Below are positions 17,765 through 26,931 of a DNA stretch of 64,000 nt, one piece after another (position 1 is the stretch's first letter; each line of letters starts with the position of its first letter). The stretch is from Flavobacteriaceae bacterium MAR_2010_72 (GTDB lineage Bacteria; Bacteroidota; Bacteroidia; Flavobacteriales; Flavobacteriaceae). The stretch is from assembly GCA_003550275.1 (NCBI GenBank), contig QXCW01000002.1:1798001-1862000 (forward strand). Direction: 5' to 3'. Both the position numbers and the translations under genes were made by a program. The notes below the pieces were generated by a model. It saw only the letters and a program-made list of their open reading frames with translations, was not told the DNA's origin and made no database searches.

Positions 17765-19846
17765 TTATTCCACCTTGCCGTTATATTTCTCTATGATGGG
17801 CAAGTGATTTTTCTTCATAAATGCAATATAACGGGGTTCCTTACGATACGGATCAAATTCCCGGCGGCTATTCACATTAGAAGCTGCAATATCATCTTTG
17901 CTTAAATAAAAATACAAGGAGTCTCTATTTTTTAAATTGGCAAAAGCATACGCTTTTTGTGTGTTATTAATTTTATTAGCCTTCATAATTTCATATACTT
18001 TATTTTTATTGTCTATTTGAGAATAAACTAATAATCTATAATAATAGTTATCATTGAATACAGAGTCTTTTAAAATTTCTAAAGCTTCCTTGTTTTGATT
18101 TTGATGATAATGATAATGAAACTGATTTGTCAATCTCCTAGACCGTGATGCAAAGTTCTGATACATTGATGAGTTTCCAAACTTTTTAGCCGCTTGAAAT
18201 TTTTTGTTTTCTAAAAGTGCATTGTAATACCCTATCAAAAGATTTTCTCTAGTAGAATCAATTTCAATGGCTCTTTTAAAGTAGAGCGCATAATTCTCAT
18301 CGTCATTTAAAAAAGTATCATAAAAAACAGCAAGTCTTTCATTTAATGAGGCGTTATTAGGATTCCTATTAATTGCATTCTTGAAAAAAGTAATAGATTT
18401 AGACACGTCTTCCCCTTTTTTTAAATAGAACGTAGCCTCCGCTTCAATCATAAATGTCACCATGTTTTCACTCATCTCTCCTGTAAAAATTGACTTCTTA
18501 TTTTCATAAAGGGTTTTAGCTTCTTCAACCAAATCCATTTTGATGAGTATATTCAATAGATTTGTGGTGCAATCAATAGAAAAGGGATTAATTTCTGAAG
18601 CGCGTCTTGCATGATGTAGGGCCTTTTGGTCGTCCTTTTTTATTAATGAGTAAAAAATTGAAATTTCAAGGTGTGATACGGCGTCATTTGGGTTTAATTT
18701 TAATGCTTTCTTAAAATATTGTTCAGACTTCAATCGCATTTTTTCATCTTCGGACTCTGTTAATATTAGCCCTTTGGTTGAATTAGCACGAACTGAATTA
18801 GGATTCAGATCCAAAGCAATCTCAATATTTTTTTTAGCCTCACTCATAAATCCCTCCTCAAGGTTTATATCTCGATGTATATATTTACTCAACACGTTAG
18901 CATAAGCCAATTCAGCATAGGCATCGGCATAATTGGGATCTAAAGCAATAGCTTGTTTAAAAAGATTGATAGCGATAGCGTAATCTTCTTTAGTGAGTTT
19001 ATCCACAAAACTTCGGCCTTTTAGTACTAGATTATAGGCTTCCAAATTATTAGTCGGCAATTTAGTTAGTTCGTTTTGCTCTTCAGGGCTAATAGCAATT
19101 TTTAATTGGTCAACAATTTTTCGAGATACATCCTGTTGAATTTTGAAGACTTCTTTAAACTCATCATCATAGTTTTGTGCCCAAATATGTTTGTCGTTGG
19201 CATCAATTAATTGTGCTGTAATTATAATTTTACCTTCATGTCGCCTAACACTGCCTTCAACTATATAGGAAACACCTAATTCTTTGGCGATTTCAGGAAT
19301 GGATTTATTCGATTTTTTGTAACGTTTGGTAGACGTTTTAGATGTAACCGTTAAATTTTTGAATTTTGAAAGATTGGTTAAAATGTCTTCAGTAACTCCA
19401 TCACAAAACCATTCGGTATCCCCGCCAGAACTTAAATCGTCAAAATATAAAACAGCGATAGAATTATCTAATTCAATAAGGTCTTTTGAATTTGATGCGC
19501 CAATGTTAGGTGAATTCAAAAAACTAACCGCAATCGCCAGCACTAAACCAACCAAGATTAAAATGTTTAATCGTTTATTTGTGGTTTCTGTAATGGATTC
19601 ATCCTGATTAACTTTTTCGGTTTTTTTTAGGCCATCTGGAGTAACCTCATAAACCCAAGAAAAAAAGACCCAAATTGGAAACCCGATTATAGCTAGAATA
19701 GTAATTGTTTTCATTACCCATTCTGGAGCTCCAACATTAGGTAGAATTAAAGAAAGTACTTGTAATAATACCCATGCAACCACAGCATACGCTATTGCTG
19801 CCTTAATGACATTTCTACGCTTTAACTCTTCAAAAAACGAACTCAT
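17765..19846 (-). CDS. Membrane-anchored FlgO/TolB-like and TPR-repeat protein
   Basis: The 693-residue protein begins ELKRRNVIKAAIAYAVVAWVLLQ, an N-terminal motif often seen fused to adenylate cyclase or TPR modules. Membrane segments lie at about 14-34, 44-65 and 91-109. Residues about 125-255 form a TolB/FlgO-like domain (IAVLYFDDLS, FCDGVTEDILTNLSKF, YIVEGSVRR). From about 265 to the end there are tandem TPR-type helices. The catalytic part found in some relatives is absent, so it is probably a scaffold or sensor. It has its own promoter box and is convergent with ridA. Confidence 0.82.
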   Translation of the reverse strand: MSSFFEELKRRNVIKAAIAYAVVAWVLLQVLSLILPNVGAPEWVMKTITILAIIGFPIWVFFSWVYEVTPDGLKKTEKVNQDESITETTNKRLNILILVGLVLAIAVSFLNSPNIGASNSKDLIELDNSIAVLYFDDLSSGGDTEWFCDGVTEDILTNLSKFKNLTVTSKTSTKRYKKSNKSIPEIAKELGVSYIVEGSVRRHEGKIIITAQLIDANDKHIWAQNYDDEFKEVFKIQQDVSRKIVDQLKIAISPEEQNELTKLPTNNLEAYNLVLKGRSFVDKLTKEDYAIAINLFKQAIALDPNYADAYAELAYANVLSKYIHRDINLEEGFMSEAKKNIEIALDLNPNSVRANSTKGLILTESEDEKMRLKSEQYFKKALKLNPNDAVSHLEISIFYSLIKKDDQKALHHARRASEINPFSIDCTTNLLNILIKMDLVEEAKTLYENKKSIFTGEMSENMVTFMIEAEATFYLKKGEDVSKSITFFKNAINRNPNNASLNERLAVFYDTFLNDDENYALYFKRAIEIDSTRENLLIGYYNALLENKKFQAAKKFGNSSMYQNFASRSRRLTNQFHYHYHQNQNKEALEILKDSVFNDNYYYRLLVYSQIDNKNKVYEIMKANKINNTQKAYAFANLKNRDSLYFYLSKDDIAASNVNSRREFDPYRKEPRYIAFMKKNHLPIIEKYNGKVE

Positions 19847-19862
19847 GGTTGGTTGCTTTATT

Positions 19863-19870
19863 CAAATATA
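19863..19870 (-). promoter_or_regulatory. Promoter -7 box of the TPR protein gene
   Basis: The minus strand reads TATATTTG, a full TAnnTTTG match, 17 bases upstream of the ATG at 19846. This leaves a very short leader. I find no -33 TTG at the usual distance. Confidence 0.45.
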
Positions 19871-19917
19871 CCTTAATTTTTATTGTCATACTATTTTATT
19901 ACTTGATCTTCAATACA

Positions 19918-22017
19918 CTACAATTTTAAAGCACCACTCTCAACATTGGCATCCAAAAGCTTGACCACATCTGACAGTGTCAACGTGCCATAATACCAGT
20001 TTCCAGCGGCTAAAACAGCTTTATAAATATCATAATAACTACGTTTACCATCCACAAAATTAAAGACTTCCATTCGCATAGTGGTATGGATATTTATTCC
20101 AGAAACATTTGATTTGCGATTACCAAAATAGTCATCCAATACAGGGTTGTTTTTTGGAACTTTCTTGTTTGCCACTTGCTCTTCATCAGTTAACCTAGTA
20201 TTAGGAACACGTCTCACCTGATATTTGGATTTATAGACGGTTTCCAGTTCTTCCATCAACGCATTTTCCTTGATTAGCATTTGATCTGAATAGTCTTCGA
20301 TTAAATCCATTGAAGACTCTCCATAACCTACAACATCCTTAACAGAATTTAATGCCCTTAACTCTCTCATAATAGCTTGTTCAATTATGATGTCGGCGGT
20401 TTTCCAATCCAATTCAGGATGATTTCCTTTCTGAATTTGTTGATAGGCAACGTGTAAATCATTTGCCAGCCGTTTACTGCCTTGTGCATAAGTTTCGGCC
20501 AATAATAATTGCGTTTGGTCTGCTTCGGCCTTTCCTAAATAATAGGCCATAGCAGTTATGATAAAGGCATTGCGCTGTAATTGTGTAGCATCAATCTGCC
20601 ATAAATCATCATCAGAAGAATGGATGTAAAAATCATCCCAATTAATAAGTCCAACTGCTGGAACACCAATGACCCCTTCAATAAAATTCATATTATCCGA
20701 AGCATTGAAAAAAGGAACGAATCTAGCACCAAAGCTTTCGCGAGTGCCTCGTGTTGCGTAAATTGGTCTGGAATGCGGTCTGGGATACCCGCCCATTCTA
20801 CCTGCTGTGATAAATGGGTTATTGGTTTGAATTACAAAGGTTCCCACACTTTCAAAAATAGCATCTAGATAAGAGGTTATAGAATGTGGCGCATAAATTA
20901 AATGTTGGATTCGGCTGCCAACAGATTGTTTGGCACCAACCATATCCTGATGCAAATTAGCCAGCATTTTATTAGGCTCTTCAGGGAAATCCCTGAAATA
21001 GCGATATTCAGAATAGATCTCATCGGTCCACCAAAATCTGATATCGCGCAGTGGACGCTCTATTTTGCCTTCATCGATTAATTTATTAAGCGTTCTAGCA
21101 ATTTCCAAAAGGTTTCCACAACCGCTACCATCGTCATTAGCCGATCCTTGTTCTTCTTGCAAATGTGCCGTAATCACGATTTGCTGATCGTGAAACTTTG
21201 AACCTTTAATCCATCCTTCTACAAATCCGGTTCTTCCTGGCGCTTTACCAATTTCAGTATCTACTTTGGCTTTTACAACAACCTTCCCTCCTTTTGTTTG
21301 CTTCCCTGTAGCAAAAATATCCTGAAGTTCATTTGTTTGTAATACTTGTTTTAATTGTTCTCCTTTTCGTGGTGACAAATTAAAAGCAAATGTTCCTTTT
21401 TTACCTGCAGGGGGCGTTACAGGAATTCGAGTCCAGGCCAACTGATCTGGAAAGTCCATCGGATTTTTACTTTCTGACGTTCCAAAACAAACCACACCTA
21501 ATGCTCCTTTACCATAAACTGCATTTCTAACGGCATCTCCCGGATAACCGCTTACCAATACAATTTTTCCGGCAACATCAAGGCCTTCAAGGTCTTCTAC
21601 TGAACCTGTTCCTGCCCAAACCAATTCGGCAGTGACATTGGTATCATGACTTCCGTCAGATAAATTTAAAGCATGATCGCCAATATCGGCAAGTTTGATT
21701 TCAACGGGTTCTGTCATCCATAATTCAGCTGAAATCGCCGTATAATTTGGCCCTCCTAAAGGTTGTTCAATAAATTTAACATCTTCTAGTCCCGCTTTTT
21801 TAGCTTCTTCAACTACATAGTCTGCAGCCTTAAAATACCCTTCCATACCTGAATCTCGATGCCATTGGGTCAGGACTCTAATATGTTCAAAAGAGCGGTC
21901 ACCAGAGAGCTCATTGATAAGCATCCGGATTTCGGCATCATTTAAAAAAGGGGTTTCTTGTGAAATCCCAATTGAGGTTATAAAAAGGAGCATGGAAGAA
22001 CAAAGGATTTTTTTCAT
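19918..22017 (-). CDS. M28-like exported peptidase with a PA domain
   Basis: The 699-residue protein has a signal peptide (1-20, ending GISQ), a PA-type insert (about 115-250) and an M28 aminopeptidase-like domain. The zinc-site motif GSANDDGSG is at 291-299, and HQDMVG at 356-361 supplies another metal Asp. Two positions differ from the usual M28 pattern: the first His285 is followed by Leu-Gln instead of x-Asp, and the usual Glu-Glu pair reads Asp332-Glu333. It may be an M28 subfamily with altered chemistry. The C-terminal 190 residues are helical and may pack on the catalytic domain. It stands alone, divergent from guaC. Confidence 0.82.
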   Translation of the reverse strand: MKKILCSSMLLFITSIGISQETPFLNDAEIRMLINELSGDRSFEHIRVLTQWHRDSGMEGYFKAADYVVEEAKKAGLEDVKFIEQPLGGPNYTAISAELWMTEPVEIKLADIGDHALNLSDGSHDTNVTAELVWAGTGSVEDLEGLDVAGKIVLVSGYPGDAVRNAVYGKGALGVVCFGTSESKNPMDFPDQLAWTRIPVTPPAGKKGTFAFNLSPRKGEQLKQVLQTNELQDIFATGKQTKGGKVVVKAKVDTEIGKAPGRTGFVEGWIKGSKFHDQQIVITAHLQEEQGSANDDGSGCGNLLEIARTLNKLIDEGKIERPLRDIRFWWTDEIYSEYRYFRDFPEEPNKMLANLHQDMVGAKQSVGSRIQHLIYAPHSITSYLDAIFESVGTFVIQTNNPFITAGRMGGYPRPHSRPIYATRGTRESFGARFVPFFNASDNMNFIEGVIGVPAVGLINWDDFYIHSSDDDLWQIDATQLQRNAFIITAMAYYLGKAEADQTQLLLAETYAQGSKRLANDLHVAYQQIQKGNHPELDWKTADIIIEQAIMRELRALNSVKDVVGYGESSMDLIEDYSDQMLIKENALMEELETVYKSKYQVRRVPNTRLTDEEQVANKKVPKNNPVLDDYFGNRKSNVSGINIHTTMRMEVFNFVDGKRSYYDIYKAVLAAGNWYYGTLTLSDVVKLLDANVESGALKL

Positions 22018-22138
22018 TTTGACAAGTTTTAAGGTGTAATATGTTTAAAGATATTTCATTTCATAAGAACAATCAAAGGATGTTAATAAATCCTTCTTAT
22101 AAATTGAAAAATAAGATTTAAAAGTTGTGAAGAACTTG

Positions 22139-22146
22139 TATTTTTG
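22139..22146 (+). promoter_or_regulatory. Promoter -7 box of guaC
   Basis: The plus strand reads TATTTTTG, a full TAnnTTTG match, 24 bases before the ATG at 22171. It overlaps an in-frame TTG at 22144, which therefore cannot be the start codon. Confidence 0.55.
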
Positions 22147-22170
22147 AAAGTAACCAAATTACTTCTCAAC

Positions 22171-23211
22171 ATGCGCATAGAATATGATTTAAAGCTAGGC
22201 TTTAAGGATGTTATGATTAGACCAAAACGATCTACTTTGAAAAGCAGATCACAAGTCAATTTAGAGCGTGAATTTAAGTTTTTAAACAGTCAAATTGAAT
22301 GGAGCGGCATTCCCATTATGGCGGCTAATATGGATACTGTTGGGACTTTTGAAATGGCAATGGCGCTTTTCAGGTATAAATTGTTCACGGCGATACACAA
22401 ACACTATTCTCTACAGGAATGGAATAGTTTTATAATGAATGCGCCTGAAGGCCTTGAGAATTTTATTGCTATCAGTACTGGAACAGGAAAGCAAGATTCT
22501 GAAAAATTAGCGGCGATATTCAATGCGCATCCACAACTAAAATTTATCTGTATAGATGTTGCCAATGGCTATTCTGAACATTTCGTGAATTTCGTAAAAC
22601 ATACGAGAGATTTATATCCTAGTAAAGTAATCATAGCTGGTAATGTGGTCACTGGTGAAATGGTTGAAGAGCTTTTACTTTCTGGAGCTGATCTCATCAA
22701 GGTGGGTATTGGACCTGGAAGTGTGTGTACAACTCGAGTAAAAACTGGTGTAGGCTACCCACAACTATCTGCCATAATTGAATGTGCAGATGCGGCTCAC
22801 GGACTAGGCGGCCAAATTATAAGTGACGGTGGTTGCGCTATTCCTGGAGATATTGCAAAGGCTTTTGGCGCTGGAGCAGATTTTGTGATGCTCGGTGGTA
22901 TGTTTGCAGGGCATGACGAAAGTGGTGGAGAGCTGGTTGATCATAATGGCGTTAGTTACAAAAAGTTTTATGGAATGAGCTCACAAACAGCCATGGATAA
23001 GCATGTTGGAGGCGTTGCAGACTATAGAGCCAGCGAGGGAAAAACTGTAGAAGTTCGTTATAAAGGCAAAGTAAATGATACGCTTCAAGATATACTTGGG
23101 GGCTTAAGAAGTACATGTACCTATGTTGGTGCTCAACGATTAAAGGAACTTACAAAGCGCACCACATTTATTCGCGTTGCAGAGCAAGAAAATAGAGTTT
23201 ATGACGAATAG
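22171..23211 (+). CDS. guaC: GMP reductase
   Basis: GuaC converts GMP to IMP with NADPH, releasing ammonia, and so balances purine pools. The 346-residue protein matches the E. coli enzyme in length and lacks the CBS pair of IMP dehydrogenase. The catalytic Cys186 lies in GPGSVCTTR, and [10 protein letters not shown] and [13 protein letters not shown] form the phosphate- and K-site loops. An upstream in-frame TTG at 22144 would add nine residues, but it falls within the promoter box, so the ATG at 22171 is chosen. It is a single-gene unit followed by a new promoter. Confidence 0.94.
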   Translation: MRIEYDLKLGFKDVMIRPKRSTLKSRSQVNLEREFKFLNSQIEWSGIPIMAANMDTVGTFEMAMALFRYKLFTAIHKHYSLQEWNSFIMNAPEGLENFIAISTGTGKQDSEKLAAIFNAHPQLKFICIDVANGYSEHFVNFVKHTRDLYPSKVIIAGNVVTGEMVEELLLSGADLIKVGIGPGSVCTTRVKTGVGYPQLSAIIECADAAHGLGGQIISDGGCAIPGDIAKAFGAGADFVMLGGMFAGHDESGGELVDHNGVSYKKFYGMSSQTAMDKHVGGVADYRASEGKTVEVRYKGKVNDTLQDILGGLRSTCTYVGAQRLKELTKRTTFIRVAEQENRVYDE

Positions 23212-23277
23212 TTAAGTTATAAACAGCCTATTCTTAAAAACTTTTCTCTACAAATGTCATGATCCAAAGATTACAAT

Positions 23278-23285
23278 TATTTTTG
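23278..23285 (+). promoter_or_regulatory. Promoter -7 box of the PPIase-rsmE operon
   Basis: The plus strand reads TATTTTTG, 25 bases before the ATG at 23311. A start near 23292 gives a leader of about 19 bases. No convincing -33 element is visible. Confidence 0.45.
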
Positions 23286-23310
23286 ATTCAAACTTTAAAT
23301 TCATTTTTAC

Positions 23311-23952
23311 ATGCTTAAATTTTTACTGTGCTTTTATGCCATTTTATTCTTCTCATTTGGGTATTCACAAGAGTTATTTGAAACGGAATTGGATTCTATT
23401 AGTAGCGAACATGATGCTTCAGAGTTCATTCAACGTCACAAATCTCTCGACGGAAAACTCATAACCTTCAATAAAGAAAAACACAATACAAATTTGGCTA
23501 GAGACCTGTTCTCTCTTGGTAATGGCGCTAAAAAAGTTTATAAAACTGATATTGATAAAACCCACTATAAGCTTATTGACCGAAGTAATATTCCTTATCA
23601 TAGAGTAAGTTATATTTTCCTTGATGGCACTAAAAAATCAGTTGAAGATATTTCAATATTACAACAATCTATTATTTCGAAACATAAACGAGGTGTGCCA
23701 TTTAAAGTTTTGGCCAAACAATACTCCATGGATCATAATGCTAACAGAGGAGGCGATTTAGGCTGGTTTACAAAAGGTGATATGGTGCCTGAATTTGAGG
23801 AACAGGTTTTAAACCCTAGTCATCACGTTGATGATATTTTCACTGTTGATTTACCTTCGAGGCAGTGGTACTATGTCATTTTAAAAACACATGACACCAA
23901 AATGATTGAAGAAATTAAAGTATTAAAGGTTACTGAACCCATATCTAAATAA
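23311..23952 (+). CDS. Exported parvulin-type peptidyl-prolyl isomerase
   Basis: The 213-residue protein has a signal peptide (1-19, ending FGYSQ) and a C-terminal parvulin domain (about 95-200). The domain shows the family pattern FKVLAKQYSMDHNANRGGDLGWF and the following MVPEFEEQV. Parvulins isomerise prolyl bonds during folding of exported proteins. The N-terminal 90 residues are not recognisable. Its stop TAA shares one base with the rsmE start (TAATG), so translation is coupled. It is probably periplasmic or outer-membrane associated. Confidence 0.87.
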   Translation: MLKFLLCFYAILFFSFGYSQELFETELDSISSEHDASEFIQRHKSLDGKLITFNKEKHNTNLARDLFSLGNGAKKVYKTDIDKTHYKLIDRSNIPYHRVSYIFLDGTKKSVEDISILQQSIISKHKRGVPFKVLAKQYSMDHNANRGGDLGWFTKGDMVPEFEEQVLNPSHHVDDIFTVDLPSRQWYYVILKTHDTKMIEEIKVLKVTEPISK

Positions 23953-24656
23953 TGCAACTATTCTACAACCCTGAAATTAAGGAAGATACTTCACTGTTTA
24001 CGTTTTCAAAGGAAGAAAGCCGACATATAGTTAAAGTGCTTCGAAAGTCTATTGGTGATGAGCTTGACATTACCAACGGTTGTGGTTGGCGCTTCAAAGC
24101 AGAACTAGAATATGCAGATTTAAAAAATTGTTCTGCCAAAATCATCTCTAAACATAAGCAAGTCAAACACAACTATAATCTGCACTTGGCAGTAGCTCCA
24201 ACTAAAATGAACGATCGCTATGAATGGTTTTTGGAAAAAGCCACGGAAATTGGTATCGATAGCCTCACTCCTATTTTTTGCGACAATAGTGAACGAAAAG
24301 TGGTAAAAACAGAGCGTTTTGAAAAAATAGTACAATCGGCTATGAAACAATCACTAAATTGTTATTTACCAAAATTAAATGAACCCGTTGATTTCAAGGA
24401 TTTTATTACTCAAAAATTTACTGGACAAACATTTATTGCCCACTGTGAAGAGTTGGATAGAAAATCTTTAAAGGAAGCGTTAAAAGCTCAAACAGCAGTG
24501 ACGATTTTAATCGGCCCCGAAGGTGATTTTAGTGTTAAAGAAATTCAAATGGCAATTGACAATAAATTTATTCCCGTAACTTTGGGTAACACGAGATTGC
24601 GTACAGAAACTGCTGCCATTGTGGCTTGCCATTCCGTAGCCTTTGTAAATGAATAA
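23952..24656 (+). CDS. rsmE: 16S rRNA (uracil1498-N3)-methyltransferase
   Basis: RsmE methylates U1498 of 16S rRNA using S-adenosylmethionine. The 234-residue SPOUT enzyme shows an N-terminal PUA-like part (HIVKVLRKSIGDELDITNG), the EKATEIGID motif near 95, and the knotted SAM site ILIGPEGDFSVKEI with TLGNTRLRTETAAI near 215. Its start overlaps the upstream stop by one base and its end overlaps an alternative start of the next gene. This is the first of three likely RNA methyltransferases in the operon. Confidence 0.95.
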   Translation: MQLFYNPEIKEDTSLFTFSKEESRHIVKVLRKSIGDELDITNGCGWRFKAELEYADLKNCSAKIISKHKQVKHNYNLHLAVAPTKMNDRYEWFLEKATEIGIDSLTPIFCDNSERKVVKTERFEKIVQSAMKQSLNCYLPKLNEPVDFKDFITQKFTGQTFIAHCEELDRKSLKEALKAQTAVTILIGPEGDFSVKEIQMAIDNKFIPVTLGNTRLRTETAAIVACHSVAFVNE

Positions 24657-24657
24657 A

Positions 24658-25299
24658 ATGAAAAAGTTCAGCATCTATTTCCTATTAATAATCCCTTTCA
24701 TTGTGCTTGGACAAGATTTGGCGGTTTTAAAGTATAAAGGCGGTGGCGATTGGTACGGCAATCCTACATCTTTACCCAATTTAATTGCCTATTGCAATGC
24801 CAATATCAACACCAAAATGAACGTGAAACCTGAATTTGTTGAAGCCAATAGTGCTGACATTTTTCAGTATCCGCTAATACACATGACAGGGCATGGCAAT
24901 GTATTTTTTAGTGATGAAGATGTCGATAATTTGCGCAATTATTTAATGTCAGGTGGGTTTTTGCATATTGACGACAACTATGGCATGGAGCCATACATTA
25001 CCAAGGAATTAAAAAAACTATTTCCTGATCAGGATTTGATTGAACTTTATGCCTCACATGCTATTTTTAATAAGGCTTTTAAATTTCCTGACGGACTTCC
25101 AAAAATTCATGAACATGATGGGAAACGACCACAAGCCATGGGGTTGTTTTATAAGGGTCGACTAGTGGTTTTACTAACTATTGAGAGTGATTTGGGAGAT
25201 GGCTGGGAAGACCCTGAAGTGCACAACGATCCAGAATCTGTCCGAGAAAAGGCATTAAAAATGGGTGCAAACATTGTTAAGTATGCGTTTGAGAACTAA
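24658..25299 (+). CDS. DUF4159 family exported protein
   Basis: The 213-residue protein has a signal peptide (about 1-17, ending VLGQ). The mature part contains the DUF4159 pattern, including YKGGGDWYGNP, MTGHGNVFFSDEDVDNLRNYLMSGGFLHIDDNYG and DGWEDPEVHNDPESVREKALKMGANIVKYA. The fold is related to class I glutamine amidotransferase-like domains, but I see no Cys-His-Glu triad. An ATG three codons upstream (24649) overlaps rsmE; the ATG at 24658 gives a better signal peptide. The function is unknown. It lies between two RNA-methyltransferase genes. Confidence 0.86.
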   Translation: MKKFSIYFLLIIPFIVLGQDLAVLKYKGGGDWYGNPTSLPNLIAYCNANINTKMNVKPEFVEANSADIFQYPLIHMTGHGNVFFSDEDVDNLRNYLMSGGFLHIDDNYGMEPYITKELKKLFPDQDLIELYASHAIFNKAFKFPDGLPKIHEHDGKRPQAMGLFYKGRLVVLLTIESDLGDGWEDPEVHNDPESVREKALKMGANIVKYAFEN

Positions 25300-25313
25300 T
25301 AGCTTCCTTTTTA

Positions 25314-25814
25314 ATGCAACTGAACTACTATACTTCAAAATTTAAAAAACGTCAGTTTCCAATCACATTAATTTGTGATCATGTTACCAATGCCCCAAAC
25401 ATTGGTAGCCTGTTTAGAGTTGCTGACGCTTTTGGGATAGAACAGGTTATTTTTTGTGGAGAACATATTCCGTTAGGTAGAAGGATGACCAAAACTTCAA
25501 GAGCGACTGAAAACTATGTAAATTTTGAAGTGTCACCATCGGCTTTAGAAGTTGTTCAATCATTAAAGGAAAAGAAATATCAAATTATTGCATTAGAAAT
25601 AACGACCAAAAGTCAATCGATACATGACTTTCAATTATCATCAAAACAACCTTTGGCCTTAATAATTGGTGATGAAAATTATGGCGTTTCAAATGAATTA
25701 CTTGAACTCTGCAATTCAATTGTTCATATCAATATGTATGGAAATAATAGCAGCATGAATGTTGTGCAAGCCACCTCTATCGCTTTGTATGAATTCACCA
25801 AACAACTTCTATAA
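25314..25814 (+). CDS. TrmH/SpoU-family RNA 2'-O-methyltransferase
   Basis: The 166-residue SPOUT enzyme has the N-terminal motif NAPNIGSLFRVADAFG (motif 1, with its Asn and Arg), the SAM-binding LALIIGDENYGVSNELL near 115 and the C-terminal SSMNVVQATSIALYE (motif 3). Family members methylate the 2'-O of ribose in tRNA or rRNA. The short length resembles the minimal TrmL/TrmH core without an RNA-binding extension. The target RNA cannot be told from sequence. It sits 14 bases after the DUF4159 gene in the same operon. Confidence 0.9.
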   Translation: MQLNYYTSKFKKRQFPITLICDHVTNAPNIGSLFRVADAFGIEQVIFCGEHIPLGRRMTKTSRATENYVNFEVSPSALEVVQSLKEKKYQIIALEITTKSQSIHDFQLSSKQPLALIIGDENYGVSNELLELCNSIVHINMYGNNSSMNVVQATSIALYEFTKQLL

Positions 25815-25835
25815 CAGTTTTTATATATTTACGAG

Positions 25836-26924
25836 ATGAATTCAAAACTAATTGCAAAGGGCATATTACGGGCTTTAGGGATTATTCTTGGCATATTGCT
25901 CATACTTTACTTTTTGTATAAAATACAAGCTGTTATTGTTTATGTAGCCATTGCAGCTGTCATATCCCTTGTTGGAAGACCAATTGTCCTTTTTCTCCGT
26001 AACAAATTAAAGTTTAATAATACACTAGCGGTTATAATTACAATGGTGCTTTTTTTAGGCTTATTGGTAGGATTAATTGGCATGTTTATTCCTTTAGTAA
26101 TTGAACAAGGGCATAATTTGGCACTATTGAATATTGAACAATTACAAAGTAATTTAGAGGATTTATACGTTCAGGTGATCAACTATTTTAATTACAACCA
26201 AATTGATATTGAGCAGTCCTTGAAGGATTCCAACTTGTGGTCTAAAATTGATTTTAGCATTATTCCAAACTTTTTGAATTCTATCATCAACGGACTTGGA
26301 AGTTTTAGCATTGGGCTGTTTTCAGTGTTATTTATTTCTTTTTTCTTTTTAAAGGATAGTCAGTTATTTGAAGATAGTATTATGACTTTTGTGCCTGATG
26401 ATAAGGAATCCCGTTCAAAAAAATCATTCACAAAAATCAAAGACCTTTTATCACGATATTTTGTTGGACTTATTTTTCAAATTCTTATCCTGTTTGTCAT
26501 TTACACTATTGTTTTACTCATTTTTGGTATTAAAAACGCCATAGTAATTGCCTTTTTATGTGCACTATTAAACCTGATCCCCTACGTTGGTCCGTTGGTT
26601 AGCGGTGCGTTAATACTAATTTTAACAATGTCTAGTAATCTTGGAGCCAATTTTAGCGAGGTCATTTTGCCAAAAACTATTTATGTAATGATAGGTTTTG
26701 TAATTGCCCAATTAGTGGATAATTTTTTCAGCCAACCTTTTATATTTTCAAAAAGTGTGAAATCACATCCGTTGGAAATATTTTTGGTGATTATTATTGC
26801 TGGAATTTTATTTGGTATCATAGGTATGATTGTAGCCATCCCAACCTACACTGCTATTAAGGTGATTTTAAAGGAATTTTTATCAGAATACAAAGTTGTT
26901 CAAAAGCTCACTAAAGACCTATAG
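25836..26924 (+). CDS. AI-2E/YdiK family permease
   Basis: The 362-residue inner-membrane protein has about eight helices. Two lie near 8-50, one near 62-86, and the others in the second half, including LIFQILILFVIYTIVLLIFGI and the conserved NLIPYVGPLVSG, which is diagnostic of the family. The middle (about 95-165) is a soluble loop. Family members export small molecules or ions such as AI-2 or Na+, but the substrate is not predictable here. It is in operon with the RNA-modification genes on both sides, spaced by 21 and 7 bases. Confidence 0.9.
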   Translation: MNSKLIAKGILRALGIILGILLILYFLYKIQAVIVYVAIAAVISLVGRPIVLFLRNKLKFNNTLAVIITMVLFLGLLVGLIGMFIPLVIEQGHNLALLNIEQLQSNLEDLYVQVINYFNYNQIDIEQSLKDSNLWSKIDFSIIPNFLNSIINGLGSFSIGLFSVLFISFFFLKDSQLFEDSIMTFVPDDKESRSKKSFTKIKDLLSRYFVGLIFQILILFVIYTIVLLIFGIKNAIVIAFLCALLNLIPYVGPLVSGALILILTMSSNLGANFSEVILPKTIYVMIGFVIAQLVDNFFSQPFIFSKSVKSHPLEIFLVIIIAGILFGIIGMIVAIPTYTAIKVILKEFLSEYKVVQKLTKDL

Positions 26925-26931
26925 CAATTAG

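Noticed and set aside
22144-22170. Upstream TTG start for guaC
   Set aside because: It overlaps the TATTTTTG promoter box, and the ATG at 22171 gives the length and numbering (Cys186) expected for GMP reductase.
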